Notes: generated by a model from the sequence alone, not told the origin. Shown: positions 19,174-31,730, counted from the stretch's first letter. The stretch is DNA of 64,000 nt from Lantana camara (GCA_037501455.1 CM074865.1:4537001-4601000), one strand, 5' to 3'. Program-made: numbers and translations.

Positions 19174-21801
19174 TTTTTTTTTTTAATTTTTTGAACTAAA
19201 TTAAAATATCTTATTGAATTGAATAATTATGAGAATTTTAAAGAAACCTTTTGGACTTAAACCTCAGCTCGTAAAACCCGGCTCCAGTACAACTCCGATG
19301 ACCACCGCCACCTCCTCCGTCTTCCTCCCACCGCCACTGCAGTTCCGCCGCAGCCAACCGTAAATGTACGACACTCATATGCAACAAGGCGACCTCCTTC
19401 CCGCTCATACTCTCCTCTACCTCTTCGCAGCGCCGCCGCCGTTTGGCTGGCTCTCCCATCTCTTCGTCTCTAACGGTACGAATTTCGAAAATTTGTCACT
19501 TCTTCTCTTCTTGTACCAAAGTTTTAATCTTTTCGTACGAATTTGGAAAATTTGTCACTTCTTCTCTTCGTATTGTACCAAAGTTTTAATCTTTTCGGCC
19601 TTTCCATATTTTTCCAAAGTTTTGACCTTTTCGTTGTGGGAATTGTGGGATTGGAGGAATTTTATCACACCCTGCCCATTTCGGATAGTTTTCTTATTCG
19701 AAGTGCTGATATTTGCAGGAACAAATTGGAGGTGTTAAGAAAAAATGGAGCGACTTCAGCAGCTTGAATTACTGGGTGGTTAAAGATTATTACAGGCTTG
19801 TGAATTCCGTCAATGCCTTCGAACCTCATATTCAAAAGCTCTCTGATGAGCAGGTTATTTCTCCAGTTACATATTATTTTCCTGATAAGTATTATTTGGG
19901 ATTTATCTTTGAACAATTTCGTCCTTTTGTTCTGGTAGTTGAGAGCAAAAACTGTAGAATTTCGGGAGCGGTTGAATGGGGGTGCGACTCTAGCTGACAT
20001 TCAAGCTGGTACATAATCAACTTTTGCTTTCTGTTTAGGTTTGGTAAAGATTTCAATGCAATTTGTGGGTTCATATTCCTTTTCTTCTTTTCCTCTTGTT
20101 TTGGTCTTTTCTTTTCAAGAGGCGTTTGCTGTAGTTCGTGAAGCTGCAAAAAGGAAGCTCGGAATGCGTCATTTTGATGTTCAGGTATTGTACACAAATG
20201 CCCCATGTGTCATAGTTTTTTGTAATCTAAGAGGAATAGGTAAATGTGGAGAGATAATTTCTGTTGTACACAAAATAATTCTTGTTGCAGATTATTGGTG
20301 GAGCTGTGCTTCATGATGGGTCGATTGCAGAGATGAAAACTGGAGAAGGGAAAACCTTAGTCTCTACTTTGGCAGCTTATCTCAATGCTCTAAGTGGGGA
20401 GGGTGTTCATGGTATGCTGCTCTTATTGATATAATTAGTGCTAAGTCTTATACGAGGCTGATGTTGTGTGGGAAAATGATGGTTTTGGATAATCCCAATG
20501 TGATTAGTTTAATGTAGAGCGTCTTACTCTTTGGGTGTGTTTGCAAAAGCTTTGGAGAGGTTAAATTTTTTAAAAATTGGAGCAGACAAGTTGAATGGCT
20601 GGAGAAGAAATTATGAAAATACTTATAAATGAAAGGGACAAAAAAGACTTGGAAGCTGAAACAAGCACTCCGTGAGGTTATTTTAGTTTTAAGCTTATTT
20701 AGAAGTGAATGCTCTCAATGTGCATGCAGAGTGGGATGAGCTCTAAGCAGCAAAGATCGAACTATAGATGTGACAATACATACACCAAGAATTCGGTAAA
20801 TTTAAATGTCTTAATAAATTTATAGATGGCATAGTATTGCTTTGTTTGATGTTTCAGTTGATATCTTAGTTTAGTTCCTCTTCAATGCTTTCACAACCTC
20901 CAATTAAGTGTTATTTGCTTCTTTGTGGGACCCAGGAACTCGGTTTTGATTATTTAAGAGAGAATCTTGCTGCAAGCAGCCGACAACTTGTGATGAGATG
21001 GTAAACCCCTTCTCTCTTTTTACCTGGTCTAATAAAATCCTGTAGTTAAATATTGAAAAATTATTATTTTCATTATGAAAAAGGCCAAAGTCCTTCCATT
21101 TTGCTATAGTTGATGAAGTCGATTCTGTCCTAATTGACGAAGGCCGAAACCCTTTGTTGATCAGTGGTGAGGTCATATTTAGAAAGTCCCTGAACTTTTT
21201 TTTTTTTTTTCCTGAAAGAAAAAAAGAAGCAAAAGATAATTCATTCTTTCAGAAGTGTATGCATGCTTCTTCTAAAGACCCCGTTTTTATCTTTTTCTGT
21301 TTATTTATTCCAGGCAAACAAAGATGCTGCTTGATATCCAGTTGCTGCTAGAGTAGCTGAACTGCTGATTCGAGGGCTGGTGGGTCCCAGTTTTCACCTT
21401 TCTCTTTCATTCACCTAAGAGATTCTCAATTTTTGAATAAAGTTCTACATTCGAATAATTTTCATTTTCTATGGCAGCATTACAATGAGGAGCTTAAGGA
21501 TCGGTGGAACTTACCGAGGAAGGGATAGTACTGGCTGAGATGGCTTTAGAAACAGATGACTTATGGGACGAGAATGATCCTTGGGTTAGGTTGAACATTG
21601 GTCAAATTTCTCACTTGCAAGCTTAAATTTTGGTATTTTAGATTCTTTATACGGTTTCATCCAATGCTGCAGGTTTGTTTTAAATGCATTAAAAGAGAAA
21701 GAATTCTACAAGCGTGATGTCCAATATATGGTCCGAAATGGAAAGGCTCTTATAATCAACGAGGTACTTTCTGTTCTTTTCTCTTATATATATATATGTA
21801 G

Positions 21802-22064
21802 ACTTAATTACATCTGCACCCCTAATTTTCAAAAAGCGACAATGTACTCAGACCGAAGTGACAATGTACTCCTTAAAAATGTTTCGAATAATGAACTCCA
21901 TCCTATAATTGGGTTGTGGTGACTGAATTTTTCCAAAATCCAATCTACCAGGGGTGGTTTGTGTAATTTTTTAGAAATTTAGGGAGTGGTTTGTGGTTTT
22001 TTTAATCTTGCTGGTACCAAATGTAATATTGCAATATCCGAGGGGGTATAAATTTAATCGACCA
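21802..22064. repeat. MITE-like insertion in a SECA2 intron
   Basis: Left end GACTTAATTACATCTGCACC and right end GGGGGTATAAATTTAATC are inverted, imperfect matches. The sequence between has no exon character and separates two SECA2 exons. Confidence 0.5.
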
Positions 22065-22730
22065 TGTATATTTATGATTCAAAAGATAATAAGTTTATTT
22101 TTTTCAGTTAACTGGTACGGTCCAAGAAAAAACTCGATGGTCTGAGGGTATCCATCAGGCAGTCGAGGCCAAAGAAGGGCTGAAGATTGAGGTATATCAT
22201 ATTTAACTAAAGCTGTTTTAGACTTTCTTCTTAAATTTTAACTTTCTGAAATCTGTTAGGCTGCTTCGGTTGTTGTGGCCCAAATTACTTACCAATCACT
22301 ATTTAAACTGTATCCCAAGCTCTCGGGGATGACTGGGACAGCAAAAACCGAGGTATGAGCATCTTAATATATTTACCTTTAATTTTCAATAATGCTTGAA
22401 AAATGTTTAAAGTGTTAAATCTGTTGATATGGTAAAGATCCCTCTTTGTTATTGTAGGAGAAGGAATTCTTGAAAATGTTTCAAAATGCCAGTCATTGAA
22501 TTGCCCACAAATATGTCAAATATTCGTAATGATTTACCCATTCAGGCATTTGCGGTAAGACAATAAAATCTGGCAATCTTTTTTCTCATTTTTTCAGAGA
22601 ATTATTTTACTTGTTCATGTTTTGAATGTGTATAGGCTCTGTAGACTGCTCGAGGGTAATGGAGATATGTATGTGCAGAAATTGAGTATATGTTCAAGCT
22701 CGGACGCCCTGTTTTGGTTGGGACAACTAG

Positions 22731-22760
22731 GTCTCTCTCTCCCTCTCTCTCTCTCTCTCC
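22731..22760. repeat. (CT)n microsatellite
   Basis: A run of CTCTCT with one CC interruption lies directly after the SECA2 exon ending GRPVLVGTT, at the splice donor position. Confidence 0.85.
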
Positions 22761-22773
22761 AAAAAGATGGTTT

Positions 22774-22965
22774 ATAGTTTGTGTTGAAGATTTGATTTTT
22801 ACGCAATATGCTGTCAAGTATTTCTTCTAAGCTTTATCCTATGTTGCAGCGTAGAAAATTCTGAACATTTATAGTTTGTGTTGAAGTTTTGATTTTTATG
22901 CAATATGCTTGTTGATATTTCTTCTAAGCTTTATCCTAAGCGATAGAAAATTCTGAACATTTATC
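22774..22965 (+). repeat. Tandem duplication over a SECA2 intron/exon border
   Basis: AGTTTGTGTTGAAGnTTTGA through AGAAAAATTCTGAACATTTA-like sequence occurs twice in a row, each about 95 bp. The first copy keeps TTGCAG before CGTAGAAAATTC. The second lost the acceptor (TCCTAAGCGATAG) but continues into the rest of the exon, CTGATTTGCTGAGG. So the duplication split the exon from its splice site. Confidence 0.7.
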
Positions 22966-23969
22966 TGATTTGCTGAGGAAAAGGAAAGTACCCCACAACG
23001 TCCTTAATGCACGGCCCAAGGTTTATATGCTCATACATATTCATTTATATTATATACATATTTGTTGTATGGAATTGCAACAATTTATCATTTCCAGTAT
23101 GCTGCGAGAGAAGCTGAGGTTGTAGCCCAGGCAGGTCGAAAACATACAATTACTTTGTCAACGAGTATGGCCGGCAGGGGCACTGACATAATTCTGGGAG
23201 GAACCCCAAAGGTATATCTTACTTTTACGTGTTGTTATAAATTGTTAAAAATAAAAAATTATGATGGTTTTCAAAGAACAGTCAAAACCGCATTGTATTT
23301 CTTCAGATGCTCGCTAAAGGAATCCTGGAAGCCGCACTGCTTTCATCTCTCAAACCAGATGTTCCTGATGTTGAAATTGATTCTGCAATGTCTTCAGATA
23401 AGGTAATCATTCTGTTTATATTACGAGAACAAATCGAATAATAATTAAATCTCATCCCTTAATCGAGAACAAAGATGGGACCTTCGTCGTTAGGCTTGTT
23501 AGCTAAAACAGCTGTTATGTGTTAGTATCTTCTTTCTGCCATAAATTTCCAAGTTTTCCTTTCTCTTTTATTCAATCAATATCTTTAACGAAGAAATTCC
23601 TTTATTGATAATACGGCTAAATACGTGTCCAAAAGTGAGAGCAAGAAGTGGACTTATGATGAAGCAAGAAATTTAATTTCAGAGTCTATTGAAATGAGTC
23701 AGTCAATGGACTTGGCAGATTTGCAGAAGCTCGTTGATGAGGAGACATAAACGTACCCTCTTGGCCCGTCTATTGCTCTTGCTTATCTATCGGTTCTGAA
23801 GGATTGTGAATCCCACTGTTATCAAGAAGGATTAGAGGTGAAAAGGCTTGGAGGTCTTCATGTGATTGGAACTTCTTTGCATGAATCGAGGAGGATCGAT
23901 AATCAGGTGAGTTTTCCTAATTTTGTAGAGTCTGATTGTAATGCTTTTTCCTAAAAAGTCTTCAAAAAG

Positions 23970-24215
23970 AGGCATAATTACACCGCCATACCTTAGTTTT
24001 GGCCTAATTACACAAACTTTCCTGAGCTTTCAGAAATTACAAAAACTTCCCCCTGGCATAACCTGATGTTTGGCCTAATGCATGCTACTATCGTCATAAA
24101 TCTAAATTCAAATATTGATCAGTAAGTGTCGAGGGCAAAATATTTTGACTGGGGAAGGTTTTGTAATTTCATAAACCTCAGGAAAAATCCATATTTGTTT
24201 TGTCAATATTTTTAA
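23970..24215. repeat. MITE-like insertion in a SECA2 intron
   Basis: The left half (CATAATTACACCGCCATACC, then CTTTCCTGAGCTTTCAGAAA) is loosely mirrored by GGTTTTGTAATTTCATAAAC and CTCAGGAAAA on the right. It resembles non-autonomous elements common in plant introns. The ends are not certain. Confidence 0.4.
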
Positions 24216-25759
24216 TTGTTTTGCAATAATTTTTTTGTGAATTTCCTAATATAATTTTCTTGTATAGCTCTGTGGCAGAGCAGGGAGACAAGGGGATCCT
24301 GGATCAACACGATTTATAGTGAGGAGATAATAAAATTAGAAAGGTCCTAATGGCGTTAATCTTAACAGCTTGGAAGATGAGATGTTTCAGAAGTTCAATT
24401 TCGACACTCAGTGGGCAGTACAACTTATATCCAGAATCTCACATGATGAGGATTTTCCAATGGAGGGTCGTGCGATTGTGAAACAGCTTCTCTCCCTGCA
24501 AATTAATGCTGAAAAATGCTTCTTTGGCATACGAAAGAATCTTGTTGAGTTCGATGAAGTTTTAGAGGTATTTTCTTTTGCTTAATTTTTTGCATTTATG
24601 TAGGTTTATGGAATAAATTTCTTTAAATTGGTTCTCAAATACAACAGTGTGATGTTGTTTTTCGATAGAGTATCTTTTCAAAGAAAAAAAATATCTAAAT
24701 ATTCAACATTAATGCTATAGTGTTTGGGTAAAAACCTCCTTCAAACTATGTTTTTTGAACTAAAAAAACCGTAAATTTTTGAATCGATCTTTCTTTCAAG
24801 AAAACAAAATCATTGAATTTACTTTTTTGTTGTGCAAATTTACCCTTGATTTTCTTACATTAATATTTTTTATATTTAATAAATTAATTCATTTATTCAC
24901 CTATGCAGGTGCAAAGAAAGCATGTTTATGACCTTCGGCAATTAATATTGACAGGCGATTTCGACAGTTGCTCCCTGCAAATTTTCCAGTGAGCTCCTTT
25001 TTCACATTTACTTCTTATTTCATGGAATCACGACTTGCAAAAATACCTTTTTTCCCCCTTAAATTCTCTGAACATATTAATTAATTGAGTCTAGGTACAT
25101 GCAAGCAGTAGCAGATGAAATTATTCTCAATAATGTCGATCCAACAAAGGTATTCAACTAACTTAAAATTATACTCCCGTGTCATGAATAAACAGCTTTT
25201 ACTTCTTTTGAATCATTTTCAAACAATTTTGTGAACTTTTTATAGCATCCAAGCAGCTGGAGTTTGGGAAATCTTTTGAAGGAATTTTATGGGGTTTCTG
25301 CAGATGTTTTGAACGGTATGTCTTAATTTTTATGTTTGATTTGCAATATATAGACCGCCGCGCCTATAACCTCTTACAATTAAACAAATATTCTTTTCTT
25401 AGTTGCAAAAATTACAAAGACCTCTCTTATAACTTGTTTCCACCTTACATTTTCCCTTTCTATGTATGATTTTGCAAATTGTTCTAAATTGCATCAGAAT
25501 ATCTCTAGATTCTTTTGCAGGAATTACTGAGGAAGATTTGCTGCAATCACTCATGATATTGCTTCCTGCTTACATGATTTCTGTTAGAACGGGGAAATTC
25601 AGATCAACTGTTAATCTTCTTTGCAAGTACTCTGGAGATATTTTGATTGGTTCCTATCTTGATGTTATTCAAGAATCAGGCTACGACAGCAAAAGTTCAA
25701 CGGGGTTTTCCTTGACAGATACTTGTAAACACCGTACCGTTCCAGCACCTCCGTAATTG

Positions 25760-26160
25760 TGTAGTAAGATCTGCGAAGATCTCAAAGCTTGTAATTATGA
25801 ATATAGAACAAATAAATTATAATTAAAAGAAAAAAAAAGCGAAACAACAAAGGCAAATAACATAAATAAAACTAATTTTTTTACGAGAAGAATATTAATA
25901 TATGTGATAACCAATGCGAGGCACGTGCTAAAGATATAAGAGCCCTTGAAAATATCAACAATTACATTTATGAATTGATTTTGTTTAATTTACCTTTGTT
26001 ACATAAATTAAAATATCTTATTGAATTGGATAATTATGAGAAAATGTAGAAAGAACATTTTTTTTTATCTAAATAAATCACTAAATGAGAGAGAGACGCT
26101 TCTTGTTTATAAAGACGCCTTTTGAACTTAAACCTCAGCTCCTCCGCCAAAATACAACTC
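25760..26160. other. Spacer between the two SECA2 relics
   Basis: AT-rich DNA with an A-rich run near 25825. From about 26000 it becomes similar to the sequence just upstream of the first SECA2 copy (AAATTAAAATATCTTATTGA, then GACGCCTTTTGAACTTAAACC). So the second copy includes ancestral promoter/5' UTR sequence. Confidence 0.5.
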
Positions 26161-26162
26161 CG

Positions 26163-26975
26163 ATGACCACCGCTGCCTCTTACTCCTCCTTTTTCCTACC
26201 GCCGCTGCAATTCCGCAGCAACCACCGTAAATGTATGACGCTCCTATGCAACAAAGGGACCTCCTTCCCGCTCCTAATCTCTCCTCTCTCTTCTCAGTGC
26301 TGCCGCCGTTTGGCTAGCTTTCCCATCTCTTTGTCTCTAACGGTACGAATTTCGAAAAATTGTTACTTCTCCTCTTCGTATTTAGCCAAAGTTTTAATCT
26401 TTCCGCTTTGGGAATGGTGGGACTGGAAAAATACTATCACACCCTGCCCATTTCGGTAGTTTTCTTATTCGAAGTGATGATATTTGTAGGAACAAATTGG
26501 AGGTATTAAGAAAAAATTGAGCGACTTTGCAGCTTGAACTACTGAGTGGTTAAAGATTATTACAGGCTTGTGATTTCCGTCAATGCCTTCGAGCCTCACA
26601 TTCAAAAGCTTTGTGATGAGCTGGTTATTTCTCCAGTTTCCTATCATTTTTTAGTTATTGTTTGGGATTTGTTTTTAAACAATTTCGTCCATTTGTTCTT
26701 GTAGTTGAGAGCAAAAACTGTAGAATTTCGAGAGCCATTGAGTTGGGGTGCGACTCTGGCTAAAATTCAAGCGGGTACATAATCAACTTCTGCTTTTCTG
26801 ATTAGTTTTGGTAAAAGATTTCAATTTAATTTGTTGCCTCATATTCTTTTCCTTGATGAATTTTCTTTTTCTTCCTTTCCTCTTGTTTTTCGTCTTTTCT
26901 TGGTAAGAGGCATTTACTGTAGTTCTTGAAGCTGCAAAGAGAAGACTCAGAACGAGAGGGTTTTTAATGTAATTT
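26163..26975 (+). pseudogene. SECA2: SECA2 partial 5' copy (exons 1-4)
   Basis: ATG at 26163 opens an undamaged first exon (MTTAASYSSFFLPPLQF, then CCRRLASFPISLSL), rich in Ser/Thr/Arg and lacking acidic residues, as a plastid transit peptide should be. A GT donor follows at 26341. Exon 2 (from about 26490) is broken: TGA replaces the Trp codon (AAAAAATTGAGC) and ACTGAGTGGT destroys NYWVV. Exons 3 and 4 (26706, 26911) are recognisable (LRAKTVEFRE, then AKRRLRT), and then similarity stops. It is a truncated duplicate of the same ancestor as the first copy. Its exon 1 lacks that copy's 2-bp loss. Confidence 0.85.
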
Positions 26976-26979
26976 GGAC

Positions 26980-27800
26980 CTTATAAAGATATGAATCAAG
27001 TCCAAGACAAATTATCATATGCCTTGGTAATTATCATATGCACACTAACATTTAATTACATGATTTTATTCTAATTTTTTTAAAAATTATGAATAATAAA
27101 TCTATCAAGTATTCAATATCGAATTTCAATAATGTAATTTAATTACATGATTTTCTATTTTGCACATTGAGTCCTTGATTGCTAGTTTCAATTATTGGAC
27201 TGGGTAAAACGTAAAGAGTTCATTTTAACTAGCTTTAACCAACCTACAACATATATTGACACCGACTCTTCTCTGAGTTCCAAAGCATATATTTAGATCG
27301 ATAAGTTTGAGATTGAGTAATGAATTTGAGTTCGGAATGATTTCAGCTCCTCAAATTATGAAACCATAAGTTTATACTCGTTTTGGAAAAACAAAGGTAA
27401 AGTGCCCGATGAAATATGTGTTTCTTTACAAATTATATTACGTCTCAGAATTAATATTTCTAACTAATTATCTCAAATATTCTATAAAATTCAATAACTT
27501 ATTACATTAAACTCAAATTCTCAAATCTTCAATAAAATTCATTTACTTAGTACAACAAGGAGTAACAAGGCAAGAAGTTTTTTTTTTGGGTTCACCCAGT
27601 TTTAGCTGGTACTACTCTCTGTGCATTTAAATGTTAGGAATGAATCATGACGCATGAGAGAAACTCTGAATAAATAAAATCATGACAAAAGTACGTGGTT
27701 AGGCCTCAGCTCTTATTGTTTGTGTTTCATATGATTTGTGAGGTTTTCATTTCAGTGTGTTACTATGCTGATACTGGACTTTTTTTCATTTTTTAAGCTT
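26980..27800. other. Intergenic, no gene seen
   Basis: AT-rich sequence. A short stretch near 27262 (CGACTCTTCTCTGAGTTCCA) is repeated at about 28803 in the PQBP1-like relic (GAGTCTTCTCTGAGTTCCAA), so a small exon fragment may lie here. Nothing else is recognised. Confidence 0.45.
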
Positions 27801-30800
27801 ATGGCTGACCATTCTGATGAACCAAGTATTGCAGTTTGAATTATGCTTCGATATTTAGAGTTTATGCCTCACTGGTTATCCGTCATATGACTTGTCTAAC
27901 ACCATTTCATGAAATTGCCACACAAATGGTTATACAAAGTCAGAGGTTTGTCCTGAAAATTTCCAAAAAATAAAAACCGGTTGTAATACTAGTATGTAAT
28001 GTTAGATTTTAACCTGTTTCTTCATACTCTTATGATCAGAGAATCAAGCACTGTAACTGCACATTCTGAAGATAGCAGAGATATTTTGTCTGGCCGCCAC
28101 AATCCAAATGCACTTAAGGTGTTTCAGTCTCACCATCTTTTAAACACTTTTTGTATTCTTTCTTGTGTGTAATCTTCCAATTTAAAAGACAGTTAATGGA
28201 CCATGTTATGTTTCTTTGGTGTTTTTCAATTCAACAGGAGCATCTTCTGAAAATGACCTCACAACATCGAACTGAAGTGGCTTTAAAATGTGGCATTCCC
28301 ACCTCTATGGAGGAAGATTGGATATCTGTACTAAACTATTTAGCATCTTTTGGTCTGTCATCTTTTTTCACTCTAGAAGTTAGATAGTAAGATTAAAGAC
28401 CCTGTATTGGATTTGGGGAGCTTCTTATCCAGTTAAAACTATTGACATGGTCTAGTTTGCGCCTGCATTGGTATTTGATATCCCAGTTAATTTTCTAAAT
28501 AAACTCATAAGGACATATACTCGTTTGTGGTATATTGGGTTCTACAACAGTTGCCTTTTGGGGATTTGAAGTAGGAAAAATCTGTGTGGCTATCGATAAT
28601 TATATATTTTCCTAGTGATTGGAGATAATCAAGACGATACATTATGCACTTATGATGAATAAGTACTTGTAATACATTTTTTATATTGGTAATACTGCAT
28701 TTTTGGATGAGTGCTGTTGGATAATTCTTGAGTGATTAATCTGCTAAAAAAGCAGGTGAATTCTTTCACAACTTAAAGTAATAGGTATTTACAGCATGAC
28801 ACTGAGTCTTCTCTGAGTTCCAAAGTAGACACTAACATTGGAAGAGAACAAATAGAAAGTCCAAAACCTGATTTAGTTCTGGTGGGCTGCATAGTTAAAT
28901 AACCAGTAGTATGACTAACCAGTCATATGATGATGCTCAATATTTAACCATCTTTTATCCCCCATTTTCTCTGCTAGGCAATTTGGAAATTGGAAATTTA
29001 TATGGCGTGCCTGGTGGTGGTACTTATTCTTCGATTCACAATAAACAAACCATTGGTAAGAATATTTCCCCCCTTTGGATAATTCAAATAGTATTGTTTG
29101 ATGTGATTTTTTCGAATCTTCAGAGGGGAAGGACCTTGATAGCCAGAAAAGAAGCCAAAATAACAATGAGGTTAATGGTGAGTCTAGACAGCAAACAATG
29201 GGTAAAGACTGAGCAGAATATCTCAATCAAAAGTTGAAAGCAAGAGGTATCCTGGAAGGGAGTCAAAGGGAAGAGAAGTCTTCAGTGCCAGAAAATGTGA
29301 GCTGGTTGTTTCGTTGTTTTTGTGTAATCCTTCTCGCAATCAGTTGTTTTGTATATGAATCTTGATTTGCAAATTAAAACCTGGTTATTGAAAAACCCTG
29401 AAAATGGTGTTGTATTTTATTATAATGCAAGTTTAGGGATAAATCAGTGGGAAAAACCTACAGATCAAATTTCTATATATTTGCAAAGATCGGAGAGCCT
29501 TAGATGCTTATAATTGGAAGTGATTATGATTTTGTTAATGCCTGTTTTAATGTCTCAGCCGCTGAAAGTTGTTTTCATGTCAACATATTCAGTAGTCTTT
29601 TGTTCAAACTGGTATAAAGGTGTTGATGCTTGTTCACCTCTTCTGATATTAATTAATTCTTTTTCATCATAGTTCCACTTTAAGGTTATGTGTGGGCAGG
29701 AGAGAATGGAACCTGCTAGCTATAGACACATTGGGGGAAAACAAATTCTTCTGTCATATACATATTAATATATTTTAATTGCACTTGATGTCTTTTTTAA
29801 AAGGAAATAGGTTGTATGGAAATTGTGTTTGGAATATGTAGCATCTTAACTCGAAAAGTGTTCTTAAGGGGACAAGTGATGATAAAAACAGAGTTTTCTT
29901 TTATTCCTTTTTGTATATCACAATATAAAATCGGTGGCAACTATTTTGATAAGGAGGTTTGTAATTTGGTGGATCATGGTATACAGGTCTAATGTGAAAC
30001 CCCCTCTTGGTAAAGGCTATAAAAAGGATAGTGAAGATGATGAACTGGATCCCATGGATCCAAGCCCTACTCCGATGCTCCTACTCGTGATGGTTGGTAT
30101 GTCTCACTCTCAGTACTGGAATGAAAATTCAAGCTTGAACATATTTCAGTAGGATTAGTAGATCTATAAGTGCACTAGATCCTGACAATTTAATAAATCA
30201 CTGCTAATTTTACAGGGTTGTAGGCCATAAAGGAGTACAACCAAGAGCAGCCGATACCACTTCCACGGTATGATATTATCATTATTTTGCCTGAAGGATT
30301 TCTTTTAGAGGAATTCAAAGACAGTGGTAAATATTATAAATATATGGAGAAGAAGTTGAAAAGGATGAAGGAATGTTTCAAATCTAAAAACACGTGATCT
30401 GCTTTCAGATTAAGAAAATAAAAAATGAAACAATTCGTTTTACTACTACATCTTAAAATAAACTGAAATAAGCTAGAAACTAGAACCCTGGGAGGTGCTT
30501 TTGCAGCCTCTAGATTATTTTTTCTATTATTTAAATCTAAAAGAAGTTATTTTCATCTTTAGATTAAGAAAAGTAAATAGGGAATGTTTTATTTTGCTGC
30601 CGCATGATAATAATATATACTGAAATAAGCTAGAAGCTGGATGAGTCCCATGAGGGGTATTTTTCAGCTTCTATCTTCTTTTTTTATTACCTAAAAGTAC
30701 TTTTGTACTTTTTTAATTGCTCCAACTTGTTACAAGTTCAACTCCTTCAAAGACAGGAAGTTTTTGCAGACCCCTCATAATACGAATGTATTTTTTGGGA

Positions 30801-31046
30801 AGCAGTTTCGGCATATCCTTAAAACCAGTTTCATCCCATCATTCATTTAGCAGCATTCTTGATGTTCTAACAGTGTTTAATGCTTGGAAACTTCAAAATG
30901 GCAGGGCCCTCTTTCCAGCAGCGGCCTTATCCATCACCAGGTGCAGTTCTATGTAAAAATGCTGAAGTTGCTTCACAACGGAAAAAGGCGGGTTCGAACT
31001 ATGCACCCATATCCAAGAGAGGAGATGGAATGGGGATGCTGATTGA
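27801..31046 (+). pseudogene. PQBP1-like (WW-domain splicing factor) pseudogene
   Basis: Separated exons match the plant homologue of polyglutamine-binding protein 1, a nuclear spliceosome-associated protein. Landmarks are a possible start MADHSDEPSIA (27801) followed by TGA, EHLLKMTSQHRTEVALK (28240), GNLYGVPGGGTYSS (28990), GKDLDSQKRSQNNNEVNG (29130), QKLKARGILEGSQREEKSS (29230), PPLGKGYKKDSEDDELDPMD (30000), VVGHKGVQPRAADTTST (30218) and FQQRPYPSPGAVL (30912) with SNYAPISKRGDG (30990). The WW-domain exons expected between 29300 and 29950 are not recognisable, and frames are broken, including near the C-terminus. Assignment rests on the C-terminal signature, which is distinctive. Confidence 0.75.
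30407..30690 (+). repeat. Diverged tandem duplication in an intron of the PQBP1-like relic
   Basis: AGATTAAGAAAATAAAAAAT... with CTGAAATAAGCTAGAAACTA and TTTTGCAGCCTCTAGATTAT recurs about 150 bp later as AGATTAAGAAAAGTAAATAG, CTGAAATAAGCTAGAAGCTG and TTTTTCAGCTTCTATCTTCT. No coding meaning is seen. Confidence 0.55.
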
Positions 31047-31049
31047 GTG

Positions 31050-31643
31050 ATGCAACACATCGGTATATCTACTTCATTTCAGAAAATCTTCAATGGATTA
31101 TATGATGATCGTAGTAAATCTTGAATCAGAAACATAGCGATGTGAATGATGCGGGCTTATGAAGCGCGGGTATTAGTTCAAGTTGAAGAAGTAGAGTAAC
31201 TACTGGGGGTGGGGGTGGAATAGGTTTATGCAGAAATAATGTCTTGTGATGGAATGTGAATGCTTCAATTTTGAGGAAATGTGGCTTCCGAGCATAATAC
31301 TGTTATTGGAGATTGGAGAGAAATGCTTATTGAACTATTGACATTAGTTGTTCAACAGTCGATACATTGTAAGAAATATTAATGTGTATATTTAATTTAG
31401 TTCAATCTTTTAACTCCCTTTACATATGCATTATGTTTTTTCCCTTAATTATTCGTTTAGAAAAGTAATACCTATTAAAATAAGCTAAATGTAATCCATA
31501 TTTTAATTAAATTACAAGATTTATTTGTATTATTTTCTTTCAAATATATTTAATTATATATTACATAAGACGCCCAACATGTTACCAAGGGCAAACCACA
31601 ACAATGGAAAACGACTCAAAAACAAAAAGGTTAAGTATGACTT
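31050..31643. other. Intergenic, no gene seen
   Basis: AT-rich sequence between the PQBP1-like relic and the receptor kinase 3' end, which face each other convergently. A G run (GGGGGTGGGGGTGG, near 31206) is the only notable feature. Confidence 0.5.
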
Positions 31644-31730
31644 AATAGACAACATCAGGCAAAAGCAGTTTTAAAATACACAACACAATAGACAACATCA
31701 GGCAAAAGTAGTTTTAAAATACACAACACA
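31644..31730. repeat. Two 43-bp tandem repeats near the receptor kinase 3' end
   Basis: AATAGACAACATCAGGCAAA followed by AGCAGTTTTAAAATACACA occurs at 31644 and again at 31687 with one visible change (AGTAG). It lies about 90 bp downstream of the receptor kinase stop and is probably in its 3' UTR or flank. Confidence 0.85.

Larger units (their letters stand above)
19298..25700 (+). pseudogene. SECA2: SECA2-like preprotein translocase ATPase pseudogene
   Basis: About 25 exons with normal GT/AG borders match plant plastid SECA2, the ATP-driven thylakoid/envelope protein-export motor. Visible landmarks are LNYWVVKDYYRLVNSVNAFE (19760), [11 protein letters not shown]alker A (20333), [14 protein letters not shown] (21105), [11 protein letters not shown] (22323), [12 protein letters not shown] (23166), GRAGRQGDPGSTRF (24270) and FNFDTQWAVQLISRI (24400). 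Lesions include a 2-bp loss in the transit-peptide exon, TGA in AA*YPVAA (21332), loss of most of the exon before RSNYRCDNTYT, a frameshift near 21500, an extra A in KMFQ-MPV (22483), TAA in TARG*W (22657) and TAA near 23748. The C-terminal exons after YLDVIQESGYD are missing. Retained introns indicate DNA-level duplication. Confidence 0.9.

Noticed and set aside
23062..23406. 114-codon ORF as an independent gene
   Set aside because: It is a SECA2 exon ([12 protein letters not shown]) read through into the next intron.
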